Part shown: one piece after another, positions 34,753-43,987 of the stretch
Layout of the letters: each line of letters starts with the position of its first letter
How positions within the stretch are numbered: position 1 is the first letter of the stretch
Notes under the pieces: generated by a model
Database searches by the model: none
The model's input: only the letters and a program-made list of their open reading frames with translations
What the model was told of the DNA's origin: nothing
DNA from: Nitrospira sp. CG24E
GTDB lineage: Bacteria > Nitrospirota > Nitrospiria > Nitrospirales > Nitrospiraceae
Length of the DNA: 64,000 bases
Reading direction: 5' to 3'
Assembly (NCBI GenBank): GCA_002869895.2
Contig: NEWP02000033.1
Span: 44,455-108,454 of the forward strand
Program-made: the position numbers and the translations under genes

Positions 34753-34837
34753 GAGATTCTGACAATGAGGATCTCCAAGCACAAGCCCCTCAATCTCTCC
34801 TTCCAATCCTCCCGTAAGTGCGCTAAATTCACGTCAT

Positions 34838-34914
34838 GCCCCCGTAGCTCAGTTGGATAGAGCAGCGGTTTCCTAAACCGTTTGTCGTACGTTCAATTCG
34901 TATCGGGGGCACCA
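34838..34914 (+). tRNA. tRNA-Arg (anticodon CCT)
   Basis: The 77 bases fold as a cloverleaf: acceptor GCCCCCG/CGGGGGC, D stem GCTC/GAGC, anticodon stem GCGGT/ACCGT with loop TTCCTAA, and T stem GTACG/CGTAT with loop TTCAATT. The 3' CCA is encoded. The anticodon at 34872-34874 is CCT, reading AGG codons. A weak promoter-like TAAATT lies just upstream. Confidence 0.95.
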
Positions 34915-35098
34915 ATTCAAGATCGCTCTCTCTTTCGAGCTTCTTCCTCACCCTCGCGGCAGAATCAGTCCGGCTACCGGTCTCTGTTACAGGCTCGTGA
35001 TAGACCATCCTATCGTGACCGGCTTCCAAAGTGCCTGCTCGCTTTCCCATGTTCTCTTGCCACGTTGTGGGGCCTGGGCTAGTATTTTCCCAGACTCT

Positions 35099-36460
35099 AT
35101 GGCACGAGCAAAAACATCAGAACAGTCCCGCTTGCGGTCCAAATCCGCCACGATAGAAGAGCTCACCCGCGGCGTCGGAAACCTTCAGGAATTCCTCGCG
35201 CAGGTGGAAGACCTTGGTCGAGAAGGCTTCCCCTATCTTGACGCGGCGAGGGCCAGAACAGAGTTGCAATTTCGTGAGTGCATTCGTCGCACGTTTGGCG
35301 AGAAGTCCCCCGAGTTCCAAGAACATCGGCAGCACAAGCTCCTCATGGGCAGTCCTGAGGAGACGCAGCAGAACATCGCACTCATCAGAACTTTTATCGC
35401 CACGCTTGAGCAGAAGAAACGTGATCTTCAAGGAGGACCGCCTCCTGCGCAGGCCCCACCACCGATCTCGAATGCACCGATACCCATGCATCCACAGATG
35501 ACGTTAGTGCCGCCGACAAACCAGACGGTTCAGATGACCATGATGCAAACGGCACCGATTACGCCGCCGCCAGTGCTCATGTCCGTCGCGATGACCACGA
35601 ATCTTGACCTGTCTTCAGCTACGGCGGCGCCGATTTCACCGCAGCACCCTCTCGCACCGGCAGCTTCTCCAAAAGTGCAGGAGCCTCCGAGTTCGCCTGG
35701 CCCTCAGCCCGAACCATCGCCGGTTTCAGTAGCCCCGAGTCTGTCGGCGCTCTCCCCGGTACCCCTGCAACGGCCTCCACAGACTCCACAAATCGAGCAG
35801 GCTGCTTCAGCACATGCCGGCAAACCAGTCCAGCCATTACGACGTGAAGAGGAGCCCATCATGCAGCCCATTCCATCCGTCAGGTCGGAGCACCAGATAC
35901 AGGAATTGCCTACCGTCCCTCCGCAGTTGCAGTCGAGGCCCGCAATGACGACCGGGCCATCCTCGCACCAGGCGCCCGTCGCTCAGTCTCCTCAGGCCGG
36001 ATCGGACACAGCCGAACTTGTGAAGATGCTCTGTGGTCGATTCCACTCGGTCGCACGGCAGTTGCGGCTGCGCGGGGAATATCGAGCCACATTAAACGTG
36101 GAAGACGAGATCGATGTGCAAGACCTGCTGCATGCACTCCTGCGGGTTCATTTTGATAATGTCGACACGGATGAATGGACGCCGAACTATTCAAGCGGAG
36201 CCCCGCGTACGACGCTCTTGCTGGACGACGGTCGATTTGCGGTCATCGTCAAGAAAACACGCCCAGGGCTCAACGTCAAAGACCTTAGCGACCAACTTCA
36301 GATTGACATAGAGCGGTATCGATCCCATGGTCGCTGTTCGACACTCCTCTGCTTTATGTACGACCCGGAAGGTCGCATCGGAAACCCTCGGGGGCTCGAA
36401 GCGAGCCTCATGAGCGTGAGCAAATCATTTGTCGTCGATCTACTCGTCGCACCGAAATGA
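35099..36460 (+). CDS. Proline-rich protein with degenerate PD-(D/E)XK nuclease-like C-terminus
   Basis: The protein has 453 residues in three parts. Residues 1-115 form a helical domain (YLDAARARTELQFRECIRRT...EETQQNIALIRTFIATLEQK). Residues 115-300 are a Pro/Gln/Ser-rich linker. Residues 310-453 form a restriction-nuclease-like fold with VQDLLHALLRVHFDNVDTDE, VKKTRPGLNVKDLSDQL and CFMYDPEGRIGNPRGLE. Active relatives, from memory, have R-x-D-F-L-L and I-E-V-K-K-T-R. Here these read RTTLLL and AVIVKKTR, so both acidic metal ligands are replaced and only the Lys remains. It is probably a binding, not cutting, protein. The stop overlaps an alternative ATG of the next gene. Confidence 0.75.
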   Translation: MARAKTSEQSRLRSKSATIEELTRGVGNLQEFLAQVEDLGREGFPYLDAARARTELQFRECIRRTFGEKSPEFQEHRQHKLLMGSPEETQQNIALIRTFIATLEQKKRDLQGGPPPAQAPPPISNAPIPMHPQMTLVPPTNQTVQMTMMQTAPITPPPVLMSVAMTTNLDLSSATAAPISPQHPLAPAASPKVQEPPSSPGPQPEPSPVSVAPSLSALSPVPLQRPPQTPQIEQAASAHAGKPVQPLRREEEPIMQPIPSVRSEHQIQELPTVPPQLQSRPAMTTGPSSHQAPVAQSPQAGSDTAELVKMLCGRFHSVARQLRLRGEYRATLNVEDEIDVQDLLHALLRVHFDNVDTDEWTPNYSSGAPRTTLLLDDGRFAVIVKKTRPGLNVKDLSDQLQIDIERYRSHGRCSTLLCFMYDPEGRIGNPRGLEASLMSVSKSFVVDLLVAPK

Positions 36461-36468
36461 GGTCATCC

Positions 36469-36879
36469 ATGAAGAAGTCTAAATCCGTTGTCGCCGCACC
36501 CTCCCTGGCGTCCGTCAGTCCTCGCGCATCGACACAGGCGACAGATCTTCGCCACGTTGATGCCGATGCCGAAATTTCCGCTGTGCCGAGTACGATTCAC
36601 GCCCCGGTCGATGGTGGGAGGATCCTGTCGGATCGGGCCTACGTGCTTATCAATGTCCTGCCGGGACGTACGAGCGATGTGGTTCGAGCTTTGTCCGGAA
36701 TCAAGCAGCTCAAGACGATCGATCCCTGCTGGGGCAAGCCGGATATTATTGTGGTGGCCGAGGTGCCGGATCAGGACGCTCTGACCCAGTTGGTCCTGAG
36801 TCGTATTCATGAGATCGAGGGTGTCTCGCAGACGGACACTCATCTCGTCTATCGATTGAAGGCCGATAACGGCAAATGA
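36469..36879 (+). CDS. Stand-alone Lrp/AsnC-type RAM domain protein
   Basis: This 136-residue protein has no helix-turn-helix. After about 60 low-complexity residues comes the effector-binding RAM domain of Lrp/AsnC regulators: RAYVLINVLPGRTSDVVRAL, CWGKPDIIVVAEVPD and LVLSRIHEIEGVSQTDTHLV. The ATG at 36469 is chosen for its GAGGT ribosome binding site; an ATG at 36457 overlapping the previous stop would add four residues. Tight coupling to the pseudonuclease gene implies a joint role, possibly sensing a small molecule. It is convergent with the NtrC-type gene. Confidence 0.85.
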   Translation: MKKSKSVVAAPSLASVSPRASTQATDLRHVDADAEISAVPSTIHAPVDGGRILSDRAYVLINVLPGRTSDVVRALSGIKQLKTIDPCWGKPDIIVVAEVPDQDALTQLVLSRIHEIEGVSQTDTHLVYRLKADNGK

Positions 36880-36896
36880 CCCCTGTAGATATGCGA

Positions 36897-38300
36897 TTAT
36901 TCTAACTCTCCACTGTCGGCATCGTCCCCCAGATCCAATCCAAACCGCTCAGCCATCCGATAGAGCGTGCGCCGGTCAATGCCGAGAATCTTCGCAGCTT
37001 TGACCTTATTCCCCTTGGTTTCCTTCAGCACGCGGACGATATGTCGTTTTTCTATCTCTTCAAGCGACAGACTCCCCTCATCGTTGTGGCTGATCGACCC
37101 GGCGGCTTCTTTCGACGGTAGCCCGGTTCGGCGGATCGACGCAGGAAGATCGTCCGGCGTGAGGAAGGGACCGTGACTCAGCGAGACGGCCCGCTCGATG
37201 GCGTTTTCCAATTCTCGTACATTCCCAGGCCATCGGTATTGCAGCAACAAGGTCATCGTTTCCGGCAAGACCCCGCGCACCGCATGCGCTCCCCCTGCCG
37301 CGCATTTCTGTAAGAAGTGATGGACCAACATCGGAATATCCTCTCGCCGCTCCACAAGGGACGGCAAGGTGATGCGTACGACATTGAGCCGGTAAAATAA
37401 GTCGTCTCGATACTTCCCCTCCTTGACGAGCTGCTCGAGGTCTCGATTTGTCGCGGCGATGATGCGGACATCGACCTTCGTCGATGTCGTGCCGCCGACG
37501 CGGCGGACTTCGTGGTCTTGCATGACCCGCAACAGCTTGACTTGCACGGCTTGTCCCAACTCTCCTATTTCATCGAGAAATAACGTGCCTCCATTCGCCG
37601 ATTCAAAGAGGCCGACTTTGTTCCCCACCGCGCCGGTAAAGGCGCCCTTTTCATACCCGAACATTTCCGACTCCATCAGGGTATCCGGCAACGCCCCGCA
37701 ATTCACCGGAATAAACGGCTTGTCTCGACGAGGCCCATTTGTATGGATGGCCCGAGCGATCAGCTCCTTGCCGGTCCCGCTTTCTCCCTGCAGGAGGACC
37801 GTGCTCTTGCTCTCGGAGACCCGAGCGACCAGCGTATAGACCTCCAACATAGCCGGACTGCTTCCCACCAGCGGAGACCATTCATCTTTGGTTTTCAACT
37901 CTTCACGAAACCGGGTATTTTCTCGGACAAGTCGACAGTGCTCGAGACTGCGTTTCACCACGAGCGTGATATCTTCTTTCTTAAACGGTTTTGCGAGATA
38001 GTCGTAGGCTCCTTGTTTGATCGCTTCAATCGCGCCTTCAAGAGATCCGAACGAGGTCAGCACCACGACCGCCGTATCGGGATTCATGCGTTTAAATTCA
38101 CGCAAGACAGTGAGCCCATCGACTGCGCCCATACGAATATCTGTCAACACCAGATCCACTTGCCCCTGGCGTCCGCGAGCGATGATTTCTTCTCCGCTGC
38201 CAAAGGCTTCGACGGCATAGCCTTCGTTTTTTAGCGCCTCAGCCAAGAGCTCACGCGCTACCGCATCGTCGTCTGCTACGAGAATATTCGCTGGTTTCAT
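36897..38300 (-). CDS. NtrC-type sigma-54 response regulator
   Basis: This 467-residue activator has a receiver domain (VADDDAVARE, phospho-acceptor in VLTDIRMG, Lys in YLAKPFKKED). The AAA+ domain has Walker A GESGTGKE, the sigma-54 contact loop GAFTGA, Walker B LFLDEIGEL and YRWPGNVRELEN. A Fis-type HTH ends the protein (NKVKAAKILGIDRRTLYRMA). It overlaps the histidine kinase gene by 4 bp (ATGA), so the two form one system acting on sigma-54 promoters. The targets are not visible. Confidence 0.95.
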   Translation of the reverse strand: MKPANILVADDDAVARELLAEALKNEGYAVEAFGSGEEIIARGRQGQVDLVLTDIRMGAVDGLTVLREFKRMNPDTAVVVLTSFGSLEGAIEAIKQGAYDYLAKPFKKEDITLVVKRSLEHCRLVRENTRFREELKTKDEWSPLVGSSPAMLEVYTLVARVSESKSTVLLQGESGTGKELIARAIHTNGPRRDKPFIPVNCGALPDTLMESEMFGYEKGAFTGAVGNKVGLFESANGGTLFLDEIGELGQAVQVKLLRVMQDHEVRRVGGTTSTKVDVRIIAATNRDLEQLVKEGKYRDDLFYRLNVVRITLPSLVERREDIPMLVHHFLQKCAAGGAHAVRGVLPETMTLLLQYRWPGNVRELENAIERAVSLSHGPFLTPDDLPASIRRTGLPSKEAAGSISHNDEGSLSLEEIEKRHIVRVLKETKGNKVKAAKILGIDRRTLYRMAERFGLDLGDDADSGELE

Positions 38301-39463
38301 CGGTCCCTCTCCGGCAGGTGCGTCGGCTCGGTTTTCAATCCAGGTAGAGTTACGGTCACGGTTGTGCCCTGCCCTGTTTCGCTCTCGAGTGAAAGACTGC
38401 CTCCATGGGCTAGGACTGTCTCGCGACTCAAGAATAGCCCCAATCCTGTGCCAGTACCAACGGCCTTGGTTGTAAAAAATGGTTCAAAGGCTTTCTGCAC
38501 ATCGGCTTCCGGCATGCCACATCCCGTATCCCGTACCGCGATTGTGACCACCAGCGGTGACATTCCATCGGTCACCCGACGGCCACGGTCGAATTCATCG
38601 GACGAAGCCGCACGCGCTCCCACGAATACGCTCACCGTTCCATGTGGTTGAGTGGCGGCCAGGGCATTGGCCAATATATTGACTAACACTTGATGCATCT
38701 TTTCCGCATCAGCCCAGACGAGCGGGACATCCTTGGAAATCTCAGCCGTCATGGTAATTTCTTTTGCATGGAAGGCCGGCTCCATGAGCGCCGTCGCCGG
38801 GCGGATGATCTGTTCCGCTGGCAACCAGGCCGGTTCAGGCTGCCGCTGTCTGGTTGAGGACAGTAAATCTTGAATGATCCGAACAACCCGTGTGAGCTGT
38901 TCATCGATCACTGTGACCCGTTTCTTCATCTCAGGCGTGACGCCCGGTTCTTCAGCCAGGGCCTGTACATGCCAGGCAATCGAGTGCAGCGGCGTGCCGA
39001 CTTCATGGGCCACGGATGCCACCAATTGCCCCACTGCGGCTAAGCGTTCCGATCGATTCAGCTGGTCTTTCGCATTGACCAGTTGCGTATTGGCCTTCAG
39101 CAGGCTTTCCGTTTCTCGGGCAAGAGCTGCACGCGCTGCCTCCTCTCTCGCCTTACGCTCCTCCCACGTCATGCCGATATAGGCCACGACTAGGAGGACT
39201 CCCGCAACGACACTGCGATTGATCACCGCCGCTTGAAGCCGCCCCGGCTTGGTCGGTTGTAACAACCCGATATAGGTCGCCACGATACAGGCGACAACCG
39301 TCAGAAGCATCAAGCCGCGACTGCGTACGGTCGCCACCAAGAGAATCGGCAATACAAGGCCGTAAGCAGCGACAATGTTGGCCGGAGCGGCCATTTCGAG
39401 AACGACAATCGCCAGGAACACCGTTCCCGCAATCGCCAGCACGATGCGATTTTGCTTCAGCAT
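38297..39463 (-). CDS. Membrane sensor histidine kinase
   Basis: This 388-residue kinase has about four N-terminal membrane helices up to residue 105 and no large periplasmic domain. A coiled segment follows, then the H-box SVAHEVGTPLHSIAWHV with the phospho-accepting His, the N-box VNILANALAATQPHG, and DTGCGMP, FFTTKAVGTGTGLGL and GTTVTVTLPG of the ATPase. The H-box HEVGTPL variant is common in NtrB-like kinases of the same operon type. The signal is probably sensed in the membrane. Confidence 0.94.
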   Translation of the reverse strand: MLKQNRIVLAIAGTVFLAIVVLEMAAPANIVAAYGLVLPILLVATVRSRGLMLLTVVACIVATYIGLLQPTKPGRLQAAVINRSVVAGVLLVVAYIGMTWEERKAREEAARAALARETESLLKANTQLVNAKDQLNRSERLAAVGQLVASVAHEVGTPLHSIAWHVQALAEEPGVTPEMKKRVTVIDEQLTRVVRIIQDLLSSTRQRQPEPAWLPAEQIIRPATALMEPAFHAKEITMTAEISKDVPLVWADAEKMHQVLVNILANALAATQPHGTVSVFVGARAASSDEFDRGRRVTDGMSPLVVTIAVRDTGCGMPEADVQKAFEPFFTTKAVGTGTGLGLFLSRETVLAHGGSLSLESETGQGTTVTVTLPGLKTEPTHLPERDR

Positions 39464-39540
39464 GGGTACCGAGAGCCAGCCGGATGTTGAATCAGTGGAT
39501 CGGCGCCACTGTTGTTTGTTCCTCGGCCTGATGGAGGGTC

Positions 39541-41790
39541 TTACCCTAGCGGGCGGGTCGAACGCAAGACAGATCCAAGTTGCTGAAGACGTTCATCGCG
39601 AAAAATGCCGGCTACCGGAACCGCATACTTACGGATCCAGTTCGGATGACTGTCAACTGTCCCTGGCAGGTTGGTTTGAGACAGTTCGCCCAAGGCATCT
39701 TCAAGATTTGCCAATACGATACAGGAGGGCGTGCGAGCCAGGTAGAGATGAATGGCTCGGCAGAGATCGGTCGTCATGACCGGCGCGGTGGCTAAGTCTT
39801 CAGTCATGCCATGTGGCAGAAGGCCTTCCCGTTTTAGTGCAGTGAGGATGCCTGCCTTGTCGCGTTGGCGCTCTTCCCAGGCCCGATGGTGCGCTGCGTC
39901 ATCTGTAAAGGCGCTCAACTTCGCCCGCACTTGTAAATCTTCGCCGGACCAAAACCCGGTGAGCGTCGGCAAGTCATGTGTCGTGGCCACAGCCAGCGAT
40001 TGGGCAGGATAGTCGCCAGGAGACTTCATGGCGCCGTCTTGAGCGCGCTCGAAGTAAAAGACACGGTACGACAGCACTCGCGCTATTGCCAACTGCTCCC
40101 TGACCCAATCGGGGACCGTGCCGAGGTCTTCTCCGATCACGAGAGTCTTAGATCGAACGCTCTCCAATGCCAGGATTGCCAGCAAGTCTTCAAAGGGGTA
40201 CTGCACATAGGTGCCTTCGGACGCAGGCCTCCCGCGCGGAATCCAAAAGAGACGGAAGAATGCCATGACATGGTCCAATCGGATGGCTCCGCCGGATCGG
40301 AAATTCTTGCGCAATAATTGGATCACCAGCTCATAGCCGTTGGCGCGTAGCGCGTGGGGGTTCATCGGGGGTAAGCCCCAATTCTGCCCCTCCGGCGCAA
40401 AGGCGTCTGGTGGGCAGCCGGAATCGGCTCCGAACGCCAGCGCCGATTGATAGGTCCAGGCCTCGGCTCCATTTCGATCGGCGCCAAGAGCTAAATCCTG
40501 ATAGAGCCCGATCGGCATTCCTAGTTGCTCGGCTGTTCGGCGGATCTCATGGAGCTGTTCGCTGGCCACCCACTGAATATATTGAAAGAAATGAATGCGC
40601 TTCCGGTGGCGCTCCGCATATTCACGAACCGGTTGGCCTGGCGTTAGAAATTGTTGAGGCCATTCATGCCAGGTGTCCGGCTTGGATTGAGTCAGTCGGC
40701 ATTCTTCTTCTAACGTCTGGAAAGTGGCATAGAGCTCGAGCGGCGCGCCCTCGGATTGAATAAACTGCTCGAAGTGCCTGGCGCGCGCCGTTATCGGTTG
40801 AAGATCCGACTCTTCTCCCTTGTAGGCTTCTGTGAGGAAGCTACTGTAGGCCAACTCGAGCATTGTGCGTTTAGCGGTCCCAATGGCGTCGTAGTCCACC
40901 TGCCGGCTCTCTCGCATTGTCCGAAGCTTGGCTTGAAACTCGGGAGCAAGCAACCGTTGCTGTGCTTCCTTCGACCCATAAAACTCCGGCAGCCGCTCAA
41001 GATCGATATAGAGTTCGTTGAGATACAGCCGGCTGTTCGGCGCATAGGGACTGATATGATAGGGTGCGGTATTCCGCAACGCATGCAGCGGGTTAAGTCC
41101 GATAACTCCGGCGCCGAGTTCCTTCCCGGCCCACTCCACCATACACCTGAGATCGGTGAAATCTCCGCATCCCCAATTTCGATCGGAGGATAATGAATAG
41201 AGCTGTAAGCCCAGTCCCCACAGCCGTTGGTTTGCTTCGAGCCACGGTGGGACATAACAGTGACGGGGCGCGACAATGACACGCATCCTCCCCAAGAATC
41301 CCCCGACCAGGCCCTCAGCCCGTATTGTCAAACTGTAATATCCAAGTGAGAGACCAGAGGGGGCAGGTAGTTCGATACGCACATGCCGATGACCATTGAG
41401 AAAACGAACCTCTAGAACGGCAAGCTTGGGCCCTGCCAGCCCTTCCTGCACCACAACGTTCGTTTCGTCGTGGATCTGCCAGTCCACCGTAACGGACTCT
41501 TCTTTTCCCTCTTCAAGCGCCAGATAGCAGGATAGTGGAGGTCCTGTTTCACCGACTCGCAGGACCAGTACCGGGTCGCAGGGTCGTTGCCATGGCGTTT
41601 CATCCCATTTTTGCAGCGCCTGACTCAACGATGCCGACGAATCGACGGTAAAACCCATGGCAGTCAAGATCGCGCGCCTGCTGTCGTCAGATGTAAGGTG
41701 AAGGGTGCCGGCGATATCGTGGTAGTCATTCACGATGCCAGCGCGCTCAGCGAGTTTGGCAAGAAGCGTCTGCTCCGTCTGATCCTGCAT
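39541..41790 (-). CDS. malQ: 4-alpha-glucanotransferase (amylomaltase)
   Basis: This 749-residue GH77 enzyme rearranges alpha-1,4-glucans, in glycogen/maltodextrin turnover. An extra N-terminal region of about 180 residues precedes the barrel, as in MalQ of the E. coli type. The catalytic nucleophile Asp lies in AIRLDHVMAFFRLFWIP, the acid/base Glu in VIGEDLGTVPDWV and the transition-state Asp in TTHDLPTLTGFW. RDRNWGCGDFTDL-like substrate loop residues are also seen. The gene is monocistronic, with 360 bp of non-coding DNA upstream. Confidence 0.94.
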   Translation of the reverse strand: MQDQTEQTLLAKLAERAGIVNDYHDIAGTLHLTSDDSRRAILTAMGFTVDSSASLSQALQKWDETPWQRPCDPVLVLRVGETGPPLSCYLALEEGKEESVTVDWQIHDETNVVVQEGLAGPKLAVLEVRFLNGHRHVRIELPAPSGLSLGYYSLTIRAEGLVGGFLGRMRVIVAPRHCYVPPWLEANQRLWGLGLQLYSLSSDRNWGCGDFTDLRCMVEWAGKELGAGVIGLNPLHALRNTAPYHISPYAPNSRLYLNELYIDLERLPEFYGSKEAQQRLLAPEFQAKLRTMRESRQVDYDAIGTAKRTMLELAYSSFLTEAYKGEESDLQPITARARHFEQFIQSEGAPLELYATFQTLEEECRLTQSKPDTWHEWPQQFLTPGQPVREYAERHRKRIHFFQYIQWVASEQLHEIRRTAEQLGMPIGLYQDLALGADRNGAEAWTYQSALAFGADSGCPPDAFAPEGQNWGLPPMNPHALRANGYELVIQLLRKNFRSGGAIRLDHVMAFFRLFWIPRGRPASEGTYVQYPFEDLLAILALESVRSKTLVIGEDLGTVPDWVREQLAIARVLSYRVFYFERAQDGAMKSPGDYPAQSLAVATTHDLPTLTGFWSGEDLQVRAKLSAFTDDAAHHRAWEERQRDKAGILTALKREGLLPHGMTEDLATAPVMTTDLCRAIHLYLARTPSCIVLANLEDALGELSQTNLPGTVDSHPNWIRKYAVPVAGIFRDERLQQLGSVLRSTRPLG

Positions 41791-42082
41791 GAACAGCAGT
41801 CTGCGTGAAGGTTATTAGCAAGTCAAGCTATCCCGTTGTTCTTAAAGATAAATTCCTCTCATCTTTCTTTTTGAACCTACGGTTTCACGCTCGGCATCCG
41901 TTCTGTTCTCGCAGAGCGGACCAATGTCCGTAGGCCGGTGAATTCACGACTCATCCTTACCACGCTGTGTTGTCTTGTCGCTGCCCAGGACCCAAGTCTT
42001 TCCTGAGATGATGCTCGCAGCAACATGTTAACGATCGGGCACAAGTGAAAGGATGGATTCCGCTCATGCGTTTAGCCGTTTC

Positions 42083-42111
42083 TTGCAAGTTCCCAGGTCG
42101 TCCGATAAAAT
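42083..42111 (+). promoter_or_regulatory. Sigma-70-type promoter
   Basis: TTGCAA (42083-42088) and TAAAAT (42106-42111) are separated by exactly 17 bases, giving a good match to the consensus. The start of transcription would be near 42118, about 80 bases before the exported-protein gene. The rest of the 41791-42151 gap shows no gene or RNA that could be recognised. Confidence 0.55.
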
Positions 42112-42196
42112 GCGCTAGCTGCATTGGTTCCCACCAATCTCAACAACAAGTTTGCGTACCATACACCTCTCAGAACCCATGGGTAAGGATAAGTCG

Positions 42197-42730
42197 ATGA
42201 AGTATCTGCTGCGAGTTGTTGCGCTAACCTGCATGGTGATGGCCGGAGTCGGCCTTTGGGTGCCTAGTGGGTATAGTGAGCCCTATGAACTGAGCAAGAG
42301 CGATGTGATGGACCCGAAGGCCTTGAAGAGTACGGAGATCACCCTGTTTGGAGTTAAATTGGGTGATTCAGAAGCCAAAGCCTTGGATTCTCTGGTGAAT
42401 GAAAAAATTCCTGGAGTGAAAGTGGAACAGGAAGCCTTGTTTATCTTCTTGCTCGACCAACGTAAACCAACCGGTCCCATGGCTGGTGTGCGTATTCAGG
42501 ACGGCAAGGTCGATCTGATTTTCATCAATAATCGATTCTCTTACAAGACTCGAGGCATCTTTCGCAACGTGTTGAACAGCGAAAGCCCCGACGACGTGAG
42601 AAAACAATTGGGACAGGAAGACTATGGGGATGAAAATGTGATGGGCGCCATACTGGCTTACGATAAACAGGGGTTCGTCATCAACTATTTGGGGAAAGAT
42701 ATCAACGTGGAGTTTTCTCCTCTCCGGTAG
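42197..42730 (+). CDS. Exported protein, 177 residues
   Basis: The ATG at 42197 has AAGGA eight bases ahead and begins a signal peptide (KYLLRVVALTCMVMAGVGLW, cleavage near GYSEP). The mature part resembles small periplasmic proteins that track a conserved parameter along a curved sheet: ITLFGVKLGDSEAKALDSLV, GVRIQDGKVDLIFINNRFSY and LGQEDYGDENVMG. No named family is certain. It is preceded by a sigma-70-type promoter and is convergent with the D,D-peptidase gene. Confidence 0.75.
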   Translation: MKYLLRVVALTCMVMAGVGLWVPSGYSEPYELSKSDVMDPKALKSTEITLFGVKLGDSEAKALDSLVNEKIPGVKVEQEALFIFLLDQRKPTGPMAGVRIQDGKVDLIFINNRFSYKTRGIFRNVLNSESPDDVRKQLGQEDYGDENVMGAILAYDKQGFVINYLGKDINVEFSPLR

Positions 42731-42829
42731 TCATGGGGGCTGCAGCTCCAACATAGGCCTGCAGCTATAGATTACTTCCGTTCCCGCATTGCTCCCTTCT
42801 CTCGGCTTTCTTACGCCAATATGAAAAAC

Positions 42830-43774
42830 TCAGTGTGGCGCTTCAGCTGCCTGTAGCCCGTAGGTAATGAGGTTTGTCGCAGTATTCCAACGACGTTTGG
42901 AGTTGAGGATGACGAGGAGAAGATCGCTCCCGTTCTGAGAGACTTTGGCAATGAGGCAGCGCCCGGCTTTGGATGTAAATCCGGTCTTTACTCCTTCCAC
43001 GCCCGGGATGCGGCCTAACAGTCGATTGGTATTGTGCAGGACGTAGGCACGGTGGCCGCTGATCGGGGTGATCAGCGCACGTTCCTCGCGGACTAACTGC
43101 CGGAAGACCGGCTGATCGAGGGCAATGACACTCAACGTGGCGAGGTCCTCGGCCGTCGAGTAATGGTCAGGATTATCGAACCCGCAGCCATTGCTGAAAT
43201 GGGTATCGGCCAAACCGAGGGCCATAGCCTTGTCATTCATCAGAGCGACGAACTGCGCTTCATCGCCACCGACATGTTCCACCGCTGCAAGGCAGGCATC
43301 GTTCGCGGACATGATCAACATGGCTTTCAGCAGATCGTCCAGCCTAAAGACTTGCCCTGCCTTCATGCGCAGGTGTGTCTTGTGAGCTCGTGCGGCATTG
43401 GGACTTATCGTGACGAGATCATCCAACTGACCCTTCTCCAGAATGACCAGGGCCGACATGATTTTGGTGAGGCTGGCAGGGGACATTCGCTTTCCGGCAT
43501 CGTGTTCGTACAGCACGCGCCCGCTGTTGAGTTCTTTGAGAAGAATGCCGTGGGCCGGCGCAACGCGCCACGGAGGGAACTGGCGCGAAGCAATCGCCGT
43601 TCGGACCTGTGCCGGTTGAGTAGCCATGCTGTTCGCAGTAGCGATGGAAGGAGCGAGGCTCTCTAAACCGATCAATAGGAGACCAAGGAGTGTCCCAACA
43701 ATCTGAGTGAGAAATGGCGACCGATAGGATCTCTCGCATTCTGCTGTCATCATAAAACCCTGGCTCCTACTCAT
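42830..43774 (-). CDS. D-alanyl-D-alanine carboxypeptidase (PBP5/DacF type)
   Basis: This periplasmic serine peptidase trims the terminal D-Ala of peptidoglycan stem peptides. The SxxK motif is SLTK in RMSPASLTKIMSALV, the SxN motif is SAN in MIMSANDACLA, and KTG is in GVEGVKTGFTSKAGRC. A membrane segment near residue 24-40 is the signal anchor or signal peptide. It has no long C-terminal PBP5 domain. The ATG at 43774 overlaps the previous stop (ATGA), but the ATG at 43753 has a better ribosome binding site (AGGAG), so the start is uncertain by seven residues. Confidence 0.92.
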   Translation of the reverse strand: MSRSQGFMMTAECERSYRSPFLTQIVGTLLGLLLIGLESLAPSIATANSMATQPAQVRTAIASRQFPPWRVAPAHGILLKELNSGRVLYEHDAGKRMSPASLTKIMSALVILEKGQLDDLVTISPNAARAHKTHLRMKAGQVFRLDDLLKAMLIMSANDACLAAVEHVGGDEAQFVALMNDKAMALGLADTHFSNGCGFDNPDHYSTAEDLATLSVIALDQPVFRQLVREERALITPISGHRAYVLHNTNRLLGRIPGVEGVKTGFTSKAGRCLIAKVSQNGSDLLLVILNSKRRWNTATNLITYGLQAAEAPH

Positions 43775-43959
43775 AGGGTATAGGATTCCCGCACCTTCCC
43801 GCCGCGAAACCCGCTATCAATGACTTTGTGAAAGAAACGGAGCAGATCGGCAAGGTCGATCCAGAATCCGCAATTCAAACAACGGGCATAGAGTCTCCGG
43901 TTCACCAGCGTATAGTGACGCTCGACCATCATGAAGCCCTTGCATCTCAAACAGTGCAT
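43771..43959 (-). CDS. Small zinc-ribbon protein, 62 residues
   Basis: The protein begins MHCLRCKGFMMVERHYTLVN and contains a second pair ARCLNCGFW, so two CxxC knuckles form one zinc site. The rest is a short helix and a basic tail. It overlaps the carboxypeptidase gene by 4 bp and is probably translated with it. No function is known. Confidence 0.75.
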   Translation of the reverse strand: MHCLRCKGFMMVERHYTLVNRRLYARCLNCGFWIDLADLLRFFHKVIDSGFRGGKVRESYTL

Positions 43960-43987
43960 TGCCGCGCCTAATCTTCAGACTCTGTAC

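Noticed and set aside
34495-34914. Active integrative element at tRNA-Arg
   Set aside because: There is only an HTH gene and debris; no integrase and no duplicated tRNA end was found, so it is reported only as a possible scar.
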